DNA from: Thermodesulfobacteriota bacterium
GTDB lineage: Bacteria > Desulfobacterota > QYQD01
Assembly (NCBI GenBank): GCA_031082315.1
Contig: JAVHLC010000003.1
Coordinates: 124,001-188,000 of the forward strand
DNA: 64,000 bases
Direction: 5' to 3'
The notes beneath the pieces were generated by a model. The model did not search any database and was not told where the DNA came from. It saw nothing but the letters and a program-made list of their open reading frames with translations. The position numbers and the translations under genes were made by a program. Below, piece after piece: positions 1 through 9,364 of this stretch (its first letter is position 1; every line of letters begins with the position of its first letter).

Positions 1-1
1 T

Positions 2-391
2 AATATGGTCAGGCTGAGTTTGATAGCGGTCTCGATTTATCCGCTGACAAAGGCATACGGTATCGTTGGCACGGCGATTTCGGTTACGGCAACTATTATA
101 CTACTGCAATTCTTGGCCTGGCACTATCTGACTGCCCAATTAAGGTGTTCATTCGCGACAATTTTTAAGGAACTGGCCACGCCCGTTATATCCACGTTAG
201 GCATGTGCGCTACGTTGCTGCTCATAGACACTTATGCATTGTGGAGTGGTTTCCACATTCTGAAATCGGTCGAACTCTTTTTAAACATTTTTGTGGGTTT
301 TATTGCCTATACACTAATATATATAATTGTCAGCTTACATAACGGCGAGGTAGAGTTTTTTAAAAGCTTGTCGAAAATCCCGAAAAGTTGA
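2..391 (+). CDS. Polysaccharide flippase (Wzx/MATE-like), C-terminal part
   Basis: The reading frame is open from the first bases of the window, so this is the 3' end of a longer gene; the ATG at 5 is probably internal. About 128 residues are visible with three or four hydrophobic segments, separated by short polar loops and ending in a basic tail. A stretch of the type YPLTKAYGIVGTAIS is typical of the polysaccharide-biosynthesis C-terminal domain of lipid-linked oligosaccharide flippases, which move undecaprenyl-linked repeat units across the inner membrane. It sits 10 bp ahead of the next gene, at the head of a long same-strand polysaccharide operon, which fits. Family assignment is from the fragment and context. 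Confidence 0.7.
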   Translation, partial: NMVRLSLIAVSIYPLTKAYGIVGTAISVTATIILLQFLAWHYLTAQLRCSFATIFKELATPVISTLGMCATLLLIDTYALWSGFHILKSVELFLNIFVGFIAYTLIYIIVSLHNGEVEFFKSLSKIPKS

Positions 392-401
392 GGAACCCAA
401 T

Positions 402-1484
402 ATGAGTGTGAAGTTATTAATAGTCGGTGCGGATGGAATGTCCTCCCGGATTGTATCAAGGGGACGCGATAGATTGCCTTTTCTCCACAAGCTCAAAAGC
501 CGGTCCCAATATGGGACTCTCATGTCGGTCACGGGTAACCAGCCCATACCACTGACAGGACCAGCCTGGTCAAGTATTTACACGGGATGTCAACCTCAGG
601 AACATGGAATTATGGAGGGCGGTTGGCTCATTGAACACAAGAATTTTTCTGACTTAAAGAAAGTAACCTTTTGGGAAATTATACAGGAATACCAAAGTGT
701 GGGCATGCTTACGATGCCCATGACCTTTCCTCCGGCACAAATTAATGGATGGATAGTAAGCGGTTTTCCAGCACCACCGAACCTAACAAAGTGCGTTCAT
801 CCGTCGTATATACTGAAACATTTAAACGGTAACTTTAAGATAGATCTTGCCGACGGTGTGACGCCGGGACAGTGGCGTGTAAATTTTGACGCTTCAGGCG
901 CCATCAAATTAGAAAGAGACAAGTTGAGACATTTTAAATCAATATTTGATGCCTATCCTACGGAGGTGGTTGCTTTTGGGACCACATTACTGGATAGGTT
1001 CGGGCATATATACTCGCAGTATTCTTCAAAAATTATGTCACTGATTTATCTTGAGTTTTTAGGTAAAAAGCGGCCGAGGGTAAGAAAGATTATAAATCGC
1101 TTTTCAGATTTTTTTCTCGATCAAACTTTGGCTTTGAATACCGATCTGTTTCAGGCTTACATTGCATTAGACCAAATTTTGGAAGAACTTTTCAACTATT
1201 GCAAGCCTGAATCCATGATCTTGTGCGCGGATCATGGGTTTGATAGGTACGGGACCTTTGGAAATTGTGTCCATGACCTATTTGGTTTCTATTGCTATTA
1301 CGGCCCCAATGCGATAGCCGGGAAAAAGGAAGATTCTGTTTTAAATATTTCCAGAATGGTTTTGAATGCCTTGCGCATATCGCCTGAAGAGTTAGGTAAG
1401 GATATTAAAAGGGAAAAGTATTCTCCAGATGAAGCGGAACGAGCGGAGATTGAAAACCAGTTAAGAACATTAGGATATATATAA
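402..1484 (+). CDS. Alkaline-phosphatase-superfamily phosphodiesterase/phosphotransferase (paralogue 1)
   Basis: A 360-aa protein of the type I phosphodiesterase/nucleotide pyrophosphatase fold. Visible motifs are the N-terminal metal-binding GADG (residues 9-12), a nucleophile region with TGPAWSSIYTG followed by QEHG (about 52-69), and the metal-binding ADHGF motif at D277-H278. No signal peptide or membrane segment is evident, so it would act in the cytoplasm. In polysaccharide loci such enzymes are uncharacterised; they could hydrolyse or transfer phospho-substituents on nucleotide- or lipid-linked sugars (inference). A second member of the family lies at 9,365-10,879 in the same operon. 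The substrate cannot be read from sequence. Confidence 0.8.
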   Translation: MSVKLLIVGADGMSSRIVSRGRDRLPFLHKLKSRSQYGTLMSVTGNQPIPLTGPAWSSIYTGCQPQEHGIMEGGWLIEHKNFSDLKKVTFWEIIQEYQSVGMLTMPMTFPPAQINGWIVSGFPAPPNLTKCVHPSYILKHLNGNFKIDLADGVTPGQWRVNFDASGAIKLERDKLRHFKSIFDAYPTEVVAFGTTLLDRFGHIYSQYSSKIMSLIYLEFLGKKRPRVRKIINRFSDFFLDQTLALNTDLFQAYIALDQILEELFNYCKPESMILCADHGFDRYGTFGNCVHDLFGFYCYYGPNAIAGKKEDSVLNISRMVLNALRISPEELGKDIKREKYSPDEAERAEIENQLRTLGYI

Positions 1485-1584
1485 TGACCCACTCTCCTTG
1501 TGACACATAGAATCGAAAAAATTTATTAAAGGTAGTCTGAGGAAGAGACAGAAAACGAGCCGCGTAGATACCGTCATCTCGACG

Positions 1585-2199
1585 GTGTTTATTCGGGTGG
1601 AAAGGCATGTGAATCCGTTGTTACGTTGGTGTATATCAAAATTTTACAAAATATTTTCTCGTTTGCTAGATGAAATAGCAGAGGAACAAAAGGAAGGTCT
1701 TAAAAGCAGGTTCAAACGGTGTGGCAAACATGTCCGGTTAAATGGACGTATATGTATATCAGGGCCTGAAGATGTTGAAATCGGGGATAATGTACATATA
1801 GGAGACAATGCTTTTATAAGGGCAGAAGGTGGGCTGGTGATTGGTGATAACACCCATATCAGCCGTAATTTAGTGTGTTATACTATTAACCATGATTATA
1901 CAGGGCAGTGCTTACCGTATGACAATAACATGATTAAGAAGCGAGTCGTCATCGGGAGAAATGTCTGGATTGGCATGAATGTTACAATTATCCCCGGCGT
2001 TACGATAGGTGATGGTGCTGTCATAGGCTTGGGAACGAATGTTTCTTCGGATGTTCCACCACTTGCGATCGTTGGTTCAGCAAAACACCGAATCATAAAA
2101 TACCGTGACAAGGATCACTACGATCGCTTGAATAACGCGCGTAAGTATGGTGGAATCAATGGAAGGCCATTGGATAATGATGATTATGTCGGAGAATGA
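1585..2199 (+). CDS. Hexapeptide-repeat O-acyltransferase
   Basis: A 204-aa left-handed beta-helix protein. Residues 60-160 carry repeated [V/I]-G-[D/x]-N/x-[V/A] hexapeptides (VEIGDN, VIGDNT, VVIGRN, TIGDGAVIG) and the NHD motif with the presumed catalytic His at 103, as in the CatB/maltose-acetyltransferase group. The N-terminal 40 residues are amphipathic and probably pack against the trimer or membrane. The likely role is acetylation of a sugar in the polysaccharide repeat. The start is uncertain because the 5' region has no clear Shine-Dalgarno. It lies about 100 bp after the phosphodiesterase and immediately before the broken LamG gene. Confidence 0.8.
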   Translation: MFIRVERHVNPLLRWCISKFYKIFSRLLDEIAEEQKEGLKSRFKRCGKHVRLNGRICISGPEDVEIGDNVHIGDNAFIRAEGGLVIGDNTHISRNLVCYTINHDYTGQCLPYDNNMIKKRVVIGRNVWIGMNVTIIPGVTIGDGAVIGLGTNVSSDVPPLAIVGSAKHRIIKYRDKDHYDRLNNARKYGGINGRPLDNDDYVGE

Positions 2200-2233
2200 A
2201 TAAGTAGTACAAAAATTGTCAAAGGTAATAATT

Positions 2234-3155
2234 ATGTCCGGAGTGCGTGGAACTTCCCTTCGGTTTTCTCTATTGATGCTCAAATCCATAATGAACGTTG
2301 TCGGCTTTTGGGCACTCATGTTCGTTCATGCCGCCTGGGGAGAGGTGCTTTTGCATTGTACCTTTGACAACGGGTCTGCCATCAAGGAGCCGGACAGGGT
2401 ACCCGCAGAGACAGCCGGGAAACCCATGCGCCTGAAGACCTCCGGTTCCGGTGTCATCCTGTTTGAGGCTGGCAAGTTCGGCAAGGCAGTGCGTCTGCAC
2501 GGGGATTTGAAGAACCATGAGCTTATAGTGATAAATCCCTGTTGCATAGATTTTTCCGGATCAGGCCGGATGGATTTCTGGATTAAATTTAATCTCTATC
2601 GGGTTAAATTCCCCGCCGCTTGCGGCGAATCGGCCTTATGTGGTTGGGTGTTTGATACCCCGCTGCTTGCGGCGGGGTAGTTCATCAGGGATCCACACCA
2701 GATCAACCGGGAATTTTACATTTTTTGTGATACGAACTGGCCGATAAATTTTCAAATGGAAGTAATTCCTTATGGTGGTGGGCAGTCGAACTTTGCCGTC
2801 TGGCTCGGCGCTCTGCAGAGGGGTATTTCGAAGCAACTGTTTGTCTCCTCCGGGGATCGTTATCAGCCCGACGGCCTCTGGTCAAAAATAAGAGACAATG
2901 AATGGCGCCGTGTGACGCTGAAGTGGTGGAAGCCATGAGGGAAAAGATGATGAACTGCGCCTCTATATCGACGGGATTGCCGGCGAGGGCTCAATGCGGG
3001 ATGTGACCGGAAAGCTGCCCGTGAAGGGGAAGTGGCGCGAATTACATATAGGTGGAAACAAATACGGTTCGTTTACCAATGATTTTTCCATGGATGAACT
3101 CTGGATATTTAACAGCCCGGACGATTCACCCGAACAGTATGGACTCAGGCCATGA
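2234..3155 (+). pseudogene. LamG/concanavalin-like secreted protein, broken by repeat insertion and frameshift
   Basis: The 5' part encodes a signal peptide (around MLKSIMNVVGFWALMFV) and a beta-sandwich start (VLLHCTFDNG). At 2,603 a palindromic element begins and brings in a TAG stop at 2,678. The original frame resumes exactly at 2,690 (DPHQINREFYIF) and continues to TGA at 2,936-2,938. Near 2,930-2,937 a second lesion shifts the frame: the next stretch (EGKDDELRLYIDGIAGEGS, then LHIGGNKYG) is classic LamG C-terminus and ends at 3,153-3,155, overlapping the next gene's ATG. Two independent lesions make a functional product unlikely. The intact ancestor would have been a secreted lectin/glucanase-fold protein of about 270 aa. 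Confidence 0.8.
2603..2689. repeat. 87-bp twin-palindrome (REP-like) insertion inside the LamG gene
   Basis: The segment holds two imperfect palindromes, one with CCCCGCCGCTTGCGGCG and one with CCCCGCTGCTTGCGGCGGGG. Removing 2,603-2,689 (87 bp, 29 codons) restores an uninterrupted LamG reading frame, so it is an insertion. The palindrome core resembles the hairpins of the 114/138-bp elements at 22 kb, 25 kb, 29 kb and 57 kb. The exact borders are ambiguous by a base because of a shared G. Confidence 0.75.
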
Positions 3156-4372
3156 CCCATTCTGCCTGTGCCCGTAATACCCTTAAAGACGGTACTAAAT
3201 ATAACCTCATCTGCTTCGGGTTTATGCCGTGGAGCAATATGTGGAAGCGGAATCAGAGCATGATGGCGGAATCGGCGGGATTGGATTTTATAGACAAGGT
3301 GATTTTTGTTAATCCCGAGGCCTGGATCAGACAGATAATCAAAGGGAGAAACAAAAATTCCATTGTAACGTCCGGTCTGTTCGGTAAGCTTATTCCGGTA
3401 AAAAAGACGTCCCAAATATGGGTATATACACCCCTGCATCTAATCCCTTTTAAAAAGTACTTCCCGGGCCTGCAAAAAGTTGAATCGTTGATAATGCTGA
3501 CAGTCATAAGGTGCCTCAGCTCCGGCCGGCCCCACATACTTTTTATGAACTGCCCTAATATCCTGTCGCAATATGTGCTCGATAAGTTATTGCCAGATGC
3601 CGTGCTTTCTATTTTTGATTTCTCAGATGATTTTGTAGAGCTGGTGCGCAGACAAGAAGATAAAAAGTTTTATTTTCACAACATGACAAAATATGCTCGA
3701 GCAGCAGATATTGTTTTGACTGTGAATGAGCACTTAAAAAATAAATATGGCTTTCTGAACAAGAATATCCATGTTCTAAAAAACGCTACAAACTACTCGA
3801 ATTTTGACCGCACCAAGTTCGCACCGATTACTTTTTTTGAAAACATTAAAGGTAAAGGGCAACCAATTATTGGGTATACCGGCTGGATCAACCGGACCAG
3901 GATAGATTTCGGTCTCCTTGATTTTCTTGTCGAAAGGCGGCCGGAATGGCAATTTGTCTTTATCGGGCCTGCCGATGATTTTTTCATCGAAAGGTACTCC
4001 CAATATGAAAACATTCATATCATCCCTCCTGTAGATTATAAGGAACTCCCTGATTACATAAATTATTTTGATGTAGCTATAGTTCCTTTTCAAATAAATG
4101 AGCACACTAAGGGGAACGACTTATTAAAATTTCATGATTACTTGGCAATGGGAAAACCCATTGTCAGTACGAAAATTGGAGGGGCAGAGGATTTAAAACA
4201 TGTCATTGGAATTGCTCAAAGACCATCTGAGTTCTTAGAAGAGATAGAGAAGTCTCTGACTAATAAAACATATGCAGATATTTCAAAGCGCAAGAATGTT
4301 GCTTTGAAAAATTCATGGCACAATCGTATCAAAGAACTCGAGATATTGATTGAAAATGCCATCGGAAGATAA
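3152..4372 (+). CDS. Glycosyltransferase, GT-B fold (TuaH-like)
   Basis: A 406-aa GT-B type glycosyltransferase. The C-terminal Rossmann half is clear: PIIGYTGWINRTRIDF opens the domain (about residue 235), a VAIVPFQ strand follows, then the donor-binding segment LLKFHDYLAMGKPIVST typical of family 1/4-like enzymes that use a Lys/His-Asp variant instead of the Ex7E motif. The product is predicted to be cytoplasmic and to add one sugar of the repeat unit. The ATG overlaps the stop of the broken LamG gene (ATGA), which suggests former translational coupling. A later start near 3,242 is also possible. The same subfamily recurs at 10,898-12,061. Confidence 0.8.
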   Translation: MTHSACARNTLKDGTKYNLICFGFMPWSNMWKRNQSMMAESAGLDFIDKVIFVNPEAWIRQIIKGRNKNSIVTSGLFGKLIPVKKTSQIWVYTPLHLIPFKKYFPGLQKVESLIMLTVIRCLSSGRPHILFMNCPNILSQYVLDKLLPDAVLSIFDFSDDFVELVRRQEDKKFYFHNMTKYARAADIVLTVNEHLKNKYGFLNKNIHVLKNATNYSNFDRTKFAPITFFENIKGKGQPIIGYTGWINRTRIDFGLLDFLVERRPEWQFVFIGPADDFFIERYSQYENIHIIPPVDYKELPDYINYFDVAIVPFQINEHTKGNDLLKFHDYLAMGKPIVSTKIGGAEDLKHVIGIAQRPSEFLEEIEKSLTNKTYADISKRKNVALKNSWHNRIKELEILIENAIGR

Positions 4373-4373
4373 A

Positions 4374-5573
4374 ATGATCATAGTCTGCGAACCTGTCTGC
4401 TACGGTCACGAGCATGTACCTTTTAATGCTGCCCTGCTGGAGACGATATGTAGTGCTTATCCTCATGAAAGAGTAGCCTTTTATGGAGAAGAGTCACATT
4501 TGCAGCAGGTTCGTGTCCAGATCGGACAGAGCCTCTCAGCATCTATTTTTTGGACCCCTATAGTCTTGCCTCCAAGACATGCAGAGTTTTTCTCTCGCTT
4601 GGGGAGAGATTTCAAATTAGTAGCTCATTTAATAAATGCTACTGATAGGAATAATGGCGGTCTTCTTGTTTTTACGTGCGTGACACCATCAACGATTTTT
4701 GTTCTTAATTTCCTGCTGAAATTTGTATACAGACAAGCTAAAGTACAGGCTGTATTGCATGGTATTTTGGGTTCTTTGACTGGTTGGCGATCCCGTAATC
4801 CATTTATCCGATTCACTGATTTGCGGAGTGCTTTGTCCTTGGGGAGTTGCGACAGAATTCAGTATATAATTTTAGAAGAGTCTATCAAGAGAAAGCTCCT
4901 TTGCGTTATTTCTTTTCTACAAGGAAGCGTTGCTGTGTTGGAGCATCCCATTGCACCCAATGAGCGGTTTGAAAATTCAATAGCGCTTATGCCGCCGATT
5001 AAGTTTGGTTTCTTAGGGGCCTCCACGGAGGCCAAGGGGTTTGACAGGTATTTAAAAGTTGCTTCGGAAATCAAAAGCAGGTTTCCTGGTCGAGCAGAGT
5101 TCCATGCATATGGCTCCATTTCAGATGGATTATCAAAATTACAAATGTCTGTATTGGATGTCCAGCCCCAACAAACTAAACTTGGCAGGAACCAATATGT
5201 TTGCGGTCTTAAGAATCTTCATTTTGTATGCTTTCCGTATAAAAAAGGCCATTATGAACTATCTCCAAGTGGGGCCCTCCTCGACGCGGTTGCCTTTGGA
5301 AAACCTATAGTTGCTTCCAGGTTGCCGATTTTCGAGGCACTCTTCGATCGGTATGGCGATATTGGCTATCTGTTCGATACTGAGGGCGAATTTTGTCAGA
5401 TCATTCAACAGATCGCGCAAGAAGCCGATGATAGGCGTTATGCTAACCAAGTAATAAATATCAAAAGACTGCGAGATGATCGATCATCCAGATTTTTGGC
5501 TATCAAGTACCGAAACATTACCTCTGGACTTATTAAATCAGCTCAAATTAGTACTGCACTACCCAGAGGTTAA
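4374..5573 (+). CDS. Glycosyltransferase, GT-B fold
   Basis: A 399-aa protein beginning MIIVCEPVCYGHEHVPFN, one base after the preceding stop; an upstream in-frame ATG at 4,350 would overlap the previous gene and is less likely. The C-terminal half has the GT-B donor domain: KFGFLGASTEAKGFDRY (about residue 208), a LHFVCFPYKKGHYELSPSG stretch and AVAFGKPIVASRLPIFE, equivalent to the E/S-containing nucleotide-sugar loop. It is cytoplasmic, without membrane segments. The acceptor is unknown. It is followed by a 330-bp stretch containing only an epimerase remnant, so the operon may have lost a gene here. Confidence 0.75.
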   Translation: MIIVCEPVCYGHEHVPFNAALLETICSAYPHERVAFYGEESHLQQVRVQIGQSLSASIFWTPIVLPPRHAEFFSRLGRDFKLVAHLINATDRNNGGLLVFTCVTPSTIFVLNFLLKFVYRQAKVQAVLHGILGSLTGWRSRNPFIRFTDLRSALSLGSCDRIQYIILEESIKRKLLCVISFLQGSVAVLEHPIAPNERFENSIALMPPIKFGFLGASTEAKGFDRYLKVASEIKSRFPGRAEFHAYGSISDGLSKLQMSVLDVQPQQTKLGRNQYVCGLKNLHFVCFPYKKGHYELSPSGALLDAVAFGKPIVASRLPIFEALFDRYGDIGYLFDTEGEFCQIIQQIAQEADDRRYANQVINIKRLRDDRSSRFLAIKYRNITSGLIKSAQISTALPRG

Positions 5574-5580
5574 GGAATAA

Positions 5581-5880
5581 ATTTGCAGCGTGGTCGGCGC
5601 CCTCGATTTCCTTAAGCTTATTAGTAACGTGCAACTGGTATTGACAGATTCAGGTGGCATTTAGGAAGAGACAACCGTTCTGGGAATTCCCTGCTTAACG
5701 CTACGTGAAAATACCGAAAGGTCTGTTACAATAACCGAAGGAACTAATAAACTGGTTGGTACTGATAAAGGCAAGATTATTGACGAAGCGTTAAAGTCTC
5801 AAAAAATGGGGTCAAAAAAACTGTGTGCCGGAACTGTGGGATGGGATGGCGGCTGTCAGAATAATAAACATACTAACTAA
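5581..5880 (+). pseudogene. UDP-N-acetylglucosamine 2-epimerase (WecB-like), C-terminal remnant
   Basis: Translating the gap between the two glycosyltransferases gives VLTDSGGI-stop-EETTVLGIPCLTL and then RENTERSVTITEGTNKLVG. This is the highly conserved UDP-GlcNAc 2-epimerase signature (TDSGGIQEE...RENTERPVT.TEGTN). TAG at 5,662-5,664 stands where CAG (Gln) is expected. Only about the last 95 codons are present and the N-terminal domain is missing. It looks like the residue of a deletion or recombination that removed an epimerase for ManNAc-type sugars. Confidence 0.8.
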
Positions 5881-5906
5881 CAAGGAAGCACGAACAAAGA
5901 TAAAAA

Positions 5907-7274
5907 ATGGGAAATAAAAAGATATTGATGATAGCCTATCACTTTCCGCCTGACATTGCTGTTGGTGCAATAAGGCCATCCCGTTTCGTAAAATATCTGC
6001 CTGATTTTGGATATGAACCATATGTGATTACCGTAAAAGGGAAATATTATGGGAAGAAGAGTACTAATTACGGCAATCCGGATAACGTTTTCAGGACAGC
6101 GATGTTTCCGAGTCTCAATAGTATCTATCTGAGAATAAAGAGTCTATGTTATAAAGCTAATAAATCTGAACAGCTTATTGAAACAAAAATAGCACAAGAT
6201 TTTCTTGAGAAGAAGAATCAAAAGGATGTTGGTTTTGCAAAAATAAAAAGGCTTATAAATTCGTTGTGTTGGCTACCTGATGATAGATTGGGGTGGCTTC
6301 CTTTCGGTTTTCTCAAGGCCCTAACTCTTATTGAGAGAGAAAACATTCGCTATGTGATGACTACAAGTCCTCCTCACTCCGTACATCTCATGGGGCTATT
6401 ATTAAAAAAATATTCAAACATAAAATGGGTTGCTGATTTTAGAGATCCATGGTGTCTGACTTTTCATAAGAAGATGATGTCAGCCAGAAGCCGATTTTCC
6501 GAGCGTATGGAAAGAAAAATGGAGAAAATGGTGATTGAGTCTGCGGATAAGGTTGTCTTTGTTACAGAGAGGTTGAGGAGGGGATACGAAGAACTTTATC
6601 CCTATGTAGATCGTCAAAAGCTTGAAACGCTGACGAATGGATATGATCCGGAAGATTTCAAAGATATTGTAATTAAAGAAAAATACAAAAAGCTTACGTT
6701 TACCTATACTGGAAACCTTTATTACGGGAGGAGTCCCGATAATTTTTTTAAGGCCATGTCAGGGCTAATAAAGGACTCAAAAATCAATAAAGAAGTACTC
6801 GAAATCAAACTTGTGGGCAACTGTAAATATGCAGAGGGCATATCGGTAAAGGAAATGGCTAAAAAATATAATATAGACTCTATCGTACGAATACTGGACC
6901 CAATCCCATACAAAGAGGCGTTAGAGTTAATGGTATGTTCACATGTCCTCCTGTTGTTTGCTCCAGATCAATATTATCAGATTCCAGCAAAGGCATATGA
7001 GTATACAGCTTCTGGCTCTGACATTATCGCATTTACGCCTGATGGTGCAACAAGGGATTTAATAACAAATTACAGCCGAGGAATTATTGTTGCGCCTGAT
7101 AATATTTTACAGATAAAAGAGGCTATTCTTGGTTGTTACAACAGGTATATCTCTATGAATAATATAACGCCGACAGATCTCGATGAGAATACGTATAACA
7201 AAGACGCCTATCTTAAAAAGTTTAGTAGTAAGGAATTGACTGGCAGACTTGTTTCTATACTATCAAACAGTTAA
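5907..7274 (+). CDS. Glycosyltransferase family 4-like
   Basis: A 455-aa GT-B enzyme. The N-terminal domain begins KILMIAYHFPPDIAVGAIRPSRF, the classic opening of GT4 enzymes acting on undecaprenyl-linked chains, and includes WVADFRDPW (about 177). The second Rossmann domain starts near KLTFTYTGNLYYGRSPDNF (about 254) and ends with YYQIPAKAYEYTASGSDIIAF, where the usual ExxxxxxxE is replaced by KAYEY. It is slightly longer than the usual 400 aa because of a charged 80-residue insert in the first domain. The gene starts 27 bp after the epimerase remnant. Confidence 0.82.
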   Translation: MGNKKILMIAYHFPPDIAVGAIRPSRFVKYLPDFGYEPYVITVKGKYYGKKSTNYGNPDNVFRTAMFPSLNSIYLRIKSLCYKANKSEQLIETKIAQDFLEKKNQKDVGFAKIKRLINSLCWLPDDRLGWLPFGFLKALTLIERENIRYVMTTSPPHSVHLMGLLLKKYSNIKWVADFRDPWCLTFHKKMMSARSRFSERMERKMEKMVIESADKVVFVTERLRRGYEELYPYVDRQKLETLTNGYDPEDFKDIVIKEKYKKLTFTYTGNLYYGRSPDNFFKAMSGLIKDSKINKEVLEIKLVGNCKYAEGISVKEMAKKYNIDSIVRILDPIPYKEALELMVCSHVLLLFAPDQYYQIPAKAYEYTASGSDIIAFTPDGATRDLITNYSRGIIVAPDNILQIKEAILGCYNRYISMNNITPTDLDENTYNKDAYLKKFSSKELTGRLVSILSNS

Positions 7275-7287
7275 CGGTGGGTGAGTC

Positions 7288-8586
7288 GTGAGCCAGATAG
7301 AATCGTCGACAATTTCTGAAATAAACCTATCCGACAATACAGAAATCCCTCCTCTTCCCAATATGTTTCCGCTCACAACAGCCTTTCTTATGGCTTATCT
7401 TATCATTACAGGTGGACGTCTTCACGAGCTATTCCCCATACTTCTGCACTCCCCCATCCCTCTTGGCGATCTTACGGGCGGGGGTATGATTATTTGTTTT
7501 TTTATCGAGAGCCGTTCCAGGGGATTAGGGAAGATCGCGCTTCTGAAGGAAGAGAAATATGTGCTTGGTCTTTTAATGTTAGGGATCATTACAATACCTA
7601 CATCTGTATGGCCCGGGCACAGTCTTGATTTTCTTATCGGGTCATATCTCAAGACCTTGGTTTTTTTCTTTCTTATGACGCGTGTATTGAGACAAGTTAA
7701 GGATTTGAGGAAGATGGTATGGGCTTTCATGGTTAGTATTTTTCTTATAGGTTTGATGTCAATAAATGCGGAAATTACACACTATCACGCGGTTACGGGC
7801 ATGTATGATCCCAACGATATAGCGCTTGTAATGGTATGCTCCCTACCATTTGTCATCTATTTTTTTAAGAATACCCATGGATTAGGAAAAATATTTTTGG
7901 CGATATGCTTTGTCCTGATAGTGATGACCATTATTATGTCTGCTTCCAGAGGAGGTTTTGTCGGGCTCGTTGCGACAGGAGGGTACTTTTTTCTAAAGTC
8001 AAGAAAGAACATGAAGGCACAGTTACTTGTTGTTGCCATTCTAGTATTAATTATGTTTATTCATTTTGCCCCCGACACATACTGGGACCGCATATCAACT
8101 ATATGGAACCCCCAAACTGAATGTGACGAAACAGGTGGGGGTAGGACAGAGATTTGGAAAAAGGGCCTAAAGATATTCTTGACTCATCCTATCTTAGGGG
8201 TGGGCATAGACAATTTTACGACAGCATACGGCATCTCCCTGGGTACCCCGGGCAAGTGGTCAGCAGTCCATAACTCTTTTCTTCAGATTGTGGTTGAGCT
8301 TGGCATAGTGGGGCTCATCCTATTTGTATTTCTTACCTTTGGAACTGTATTGAAGATGAGAAGGTTGCAAAAAATATGGAAAGATGAGAAAGGGTTCAAA
8401 GATTTCATCTGGTTAAGCCATGCAATTGAGGTAGGTATGTCGGGGTATATCGTCTCGGGATTTTTTCTCTCTCAGGCATATTTTGATTACTTGTACTTTA
8501 TGTTGGGATTATCAGTTGCTATGCAGAAGGTGGCCATGCATAATATCCTAACCTTAGAAAGAACCCCAGTTCTCACGCACCCATAA
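7288..8586 (+). CDS. O-antigen ligase/polymerase family membrane protein
   Basis: A 432-aa polytopic inner-membrane protein with roughly 10-11 hydrophobic segments. The central periplasmic loop carries GGGRTEIWKKGLKIFLTHP, then GVGIDNFTTAYG and VHNSFLQIVVELGIVG: this R...G-x-G-x-N...H-N-x-x-L-x pattern is the signature of the Wzy_C domain of WaaL ligases and Wzy polymerases. The start is GTG at 7,288 with GGTGGGTGAG upstream. With a flippase at the start of the window it would complete a Wzx/Wzy-type pathway; ligase and polymerase cannot be told apart from sequence alone. Confidence 0.85.
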   Translation: MSQIESSTISEINLSDNTEIPPLPNMFPLTTAFLMAYLIITGGRLHELFPILLHSPIPLGDLTGGGMIICFFIESRSRGLGKIALLKEEKYVLGLLMLGIITIPTSVWPGHSLDFLIGSYLKTLVFFFLMTRVLRQVKDLRKMVWAFMVSIFLIGLMSINAEITHYHAVTGMYDPNDIALVMVCSLPFVIYFFKNTHGLGKIFLAICFVLIVMTIIMSASRGGFVGLVATGGYFFLKSRKNMKAQLLVVAILVLIMFIHFAPDTYWDRISTIWNPQTECDETGGGRTEIWKKGLKIFLTHPILGVGIDNFTTAYGISLGTPGKWSAVHNSFLQIVVELGIVGLILFVFLTFGTVLKMRRLQKIWKDEKGFKDFIWLSHAIEVGMSGYIVSGFFLSQAYFDYLYFMLGLSVAMQKVAMHNILTLERTPVLTHP

Positions 8587-8587
8587 A

Positions 8588-9331
8588 ATGGAAGTGATTA
8601 CAAAAGCCTTGCTCAGATTTTATTGGGCGGCTAAGAGATTGATAGTTCCAACTCTAAAATATTCCCAGACTATCTACGAGGACATGCTGAAGAAATATGT
8701 CAATGATAAAACAAAATGGCTCGATTTAGGTTGTGGTCATCAAGTTCTCCCACCTTGGCGACTAGAAGAAGAAAAAAGACTGGTAGCGACTTGTAAACAA
8801 GCCGTTGGCATAGACTACGATATGAGGTCCCTAATGCAACATGCAACGTTAAAGAATAGATTGAGAGGAGATATAAGCAATCTCCCGCTTAAGAATGATT
8901 GCTTCACCCTGGTGAGCGCCAATATGGTAATGGAACACATCGAAAGTCCTGAAAAACAGTTTAAGGAAATATATAGAGTGTTGAATCCTGGGGGTGTGGT
9001 TATCTTCCATACGCCCAGATACTCATGCTCTATTTCCTTGGTACGGATTGTGCCCGATTTTGCGAAGATTAAGCTTATTAAACTTCTACAGGGCAGAGAA
9101 GAAGCCGATGTTTTTCCAACCCATTACAGAATAAATACGTTGGACAGAATCGCAGAAGTGGCGAAAAGAACCGGCTTTGAGATAGTAAAGCTAAGAATGA
9201 TCGAGACAGAATCCACATTTGCGCTTATCCCTCCGCTGGCGATAATTCATCTGCTTTTTATCCGGATGAAATTGCTGAGACCATTTAAGTCATTCAGGAG
9301 TAATATTATAACCATACTTCAAAAGCCTTAG
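8588..9331 (+). CDS. SAM-dependent methyltransferase (class I)
   Basis: A 247-aa Rossmann methyltransferase with motif I WLDLGCGHQ (44-52), motif II VGIDYD (73-78), motif III GDISNLPL (94-101) and post-III VLNPGGVVIFHTPR (131-144), matching the Methyltransf_11 group. The C-terminal 50 residues contain a hydrophobic patch (LIPPLAIIHLLFI) that could dock on the membrane. It starts one base after the ligase stop. In this setting it probably methylates a sugar or the chain end of the glycan (inference from context). Confidence 0.82.
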   Translation: MEVITKALLRFYWAAKRLIVPTLKYSQTIYEDMLKKYVNDKTKWLDLGCGHQVLPPWRLEEEKRLVATCKQAVGIDYDMRSLMQHATLKNRLRGDISNLPLKNDCFTLVSANMVMEHIESPEKQFKEIYRVLNPGGVVIFHTPRYSCSISLVRIVPDFAKIKLIKLLQGREEADVFPTHYRINTLDRIAEVAKRTGFEIVKLRMIETESTFALIPPLAIIHLLFIRMKLLRPFKSFRSNIITILQKP

Positions 9332-9364
9332 TTAAGGCGGATAAAGTCTGTTAAGGATATATAA

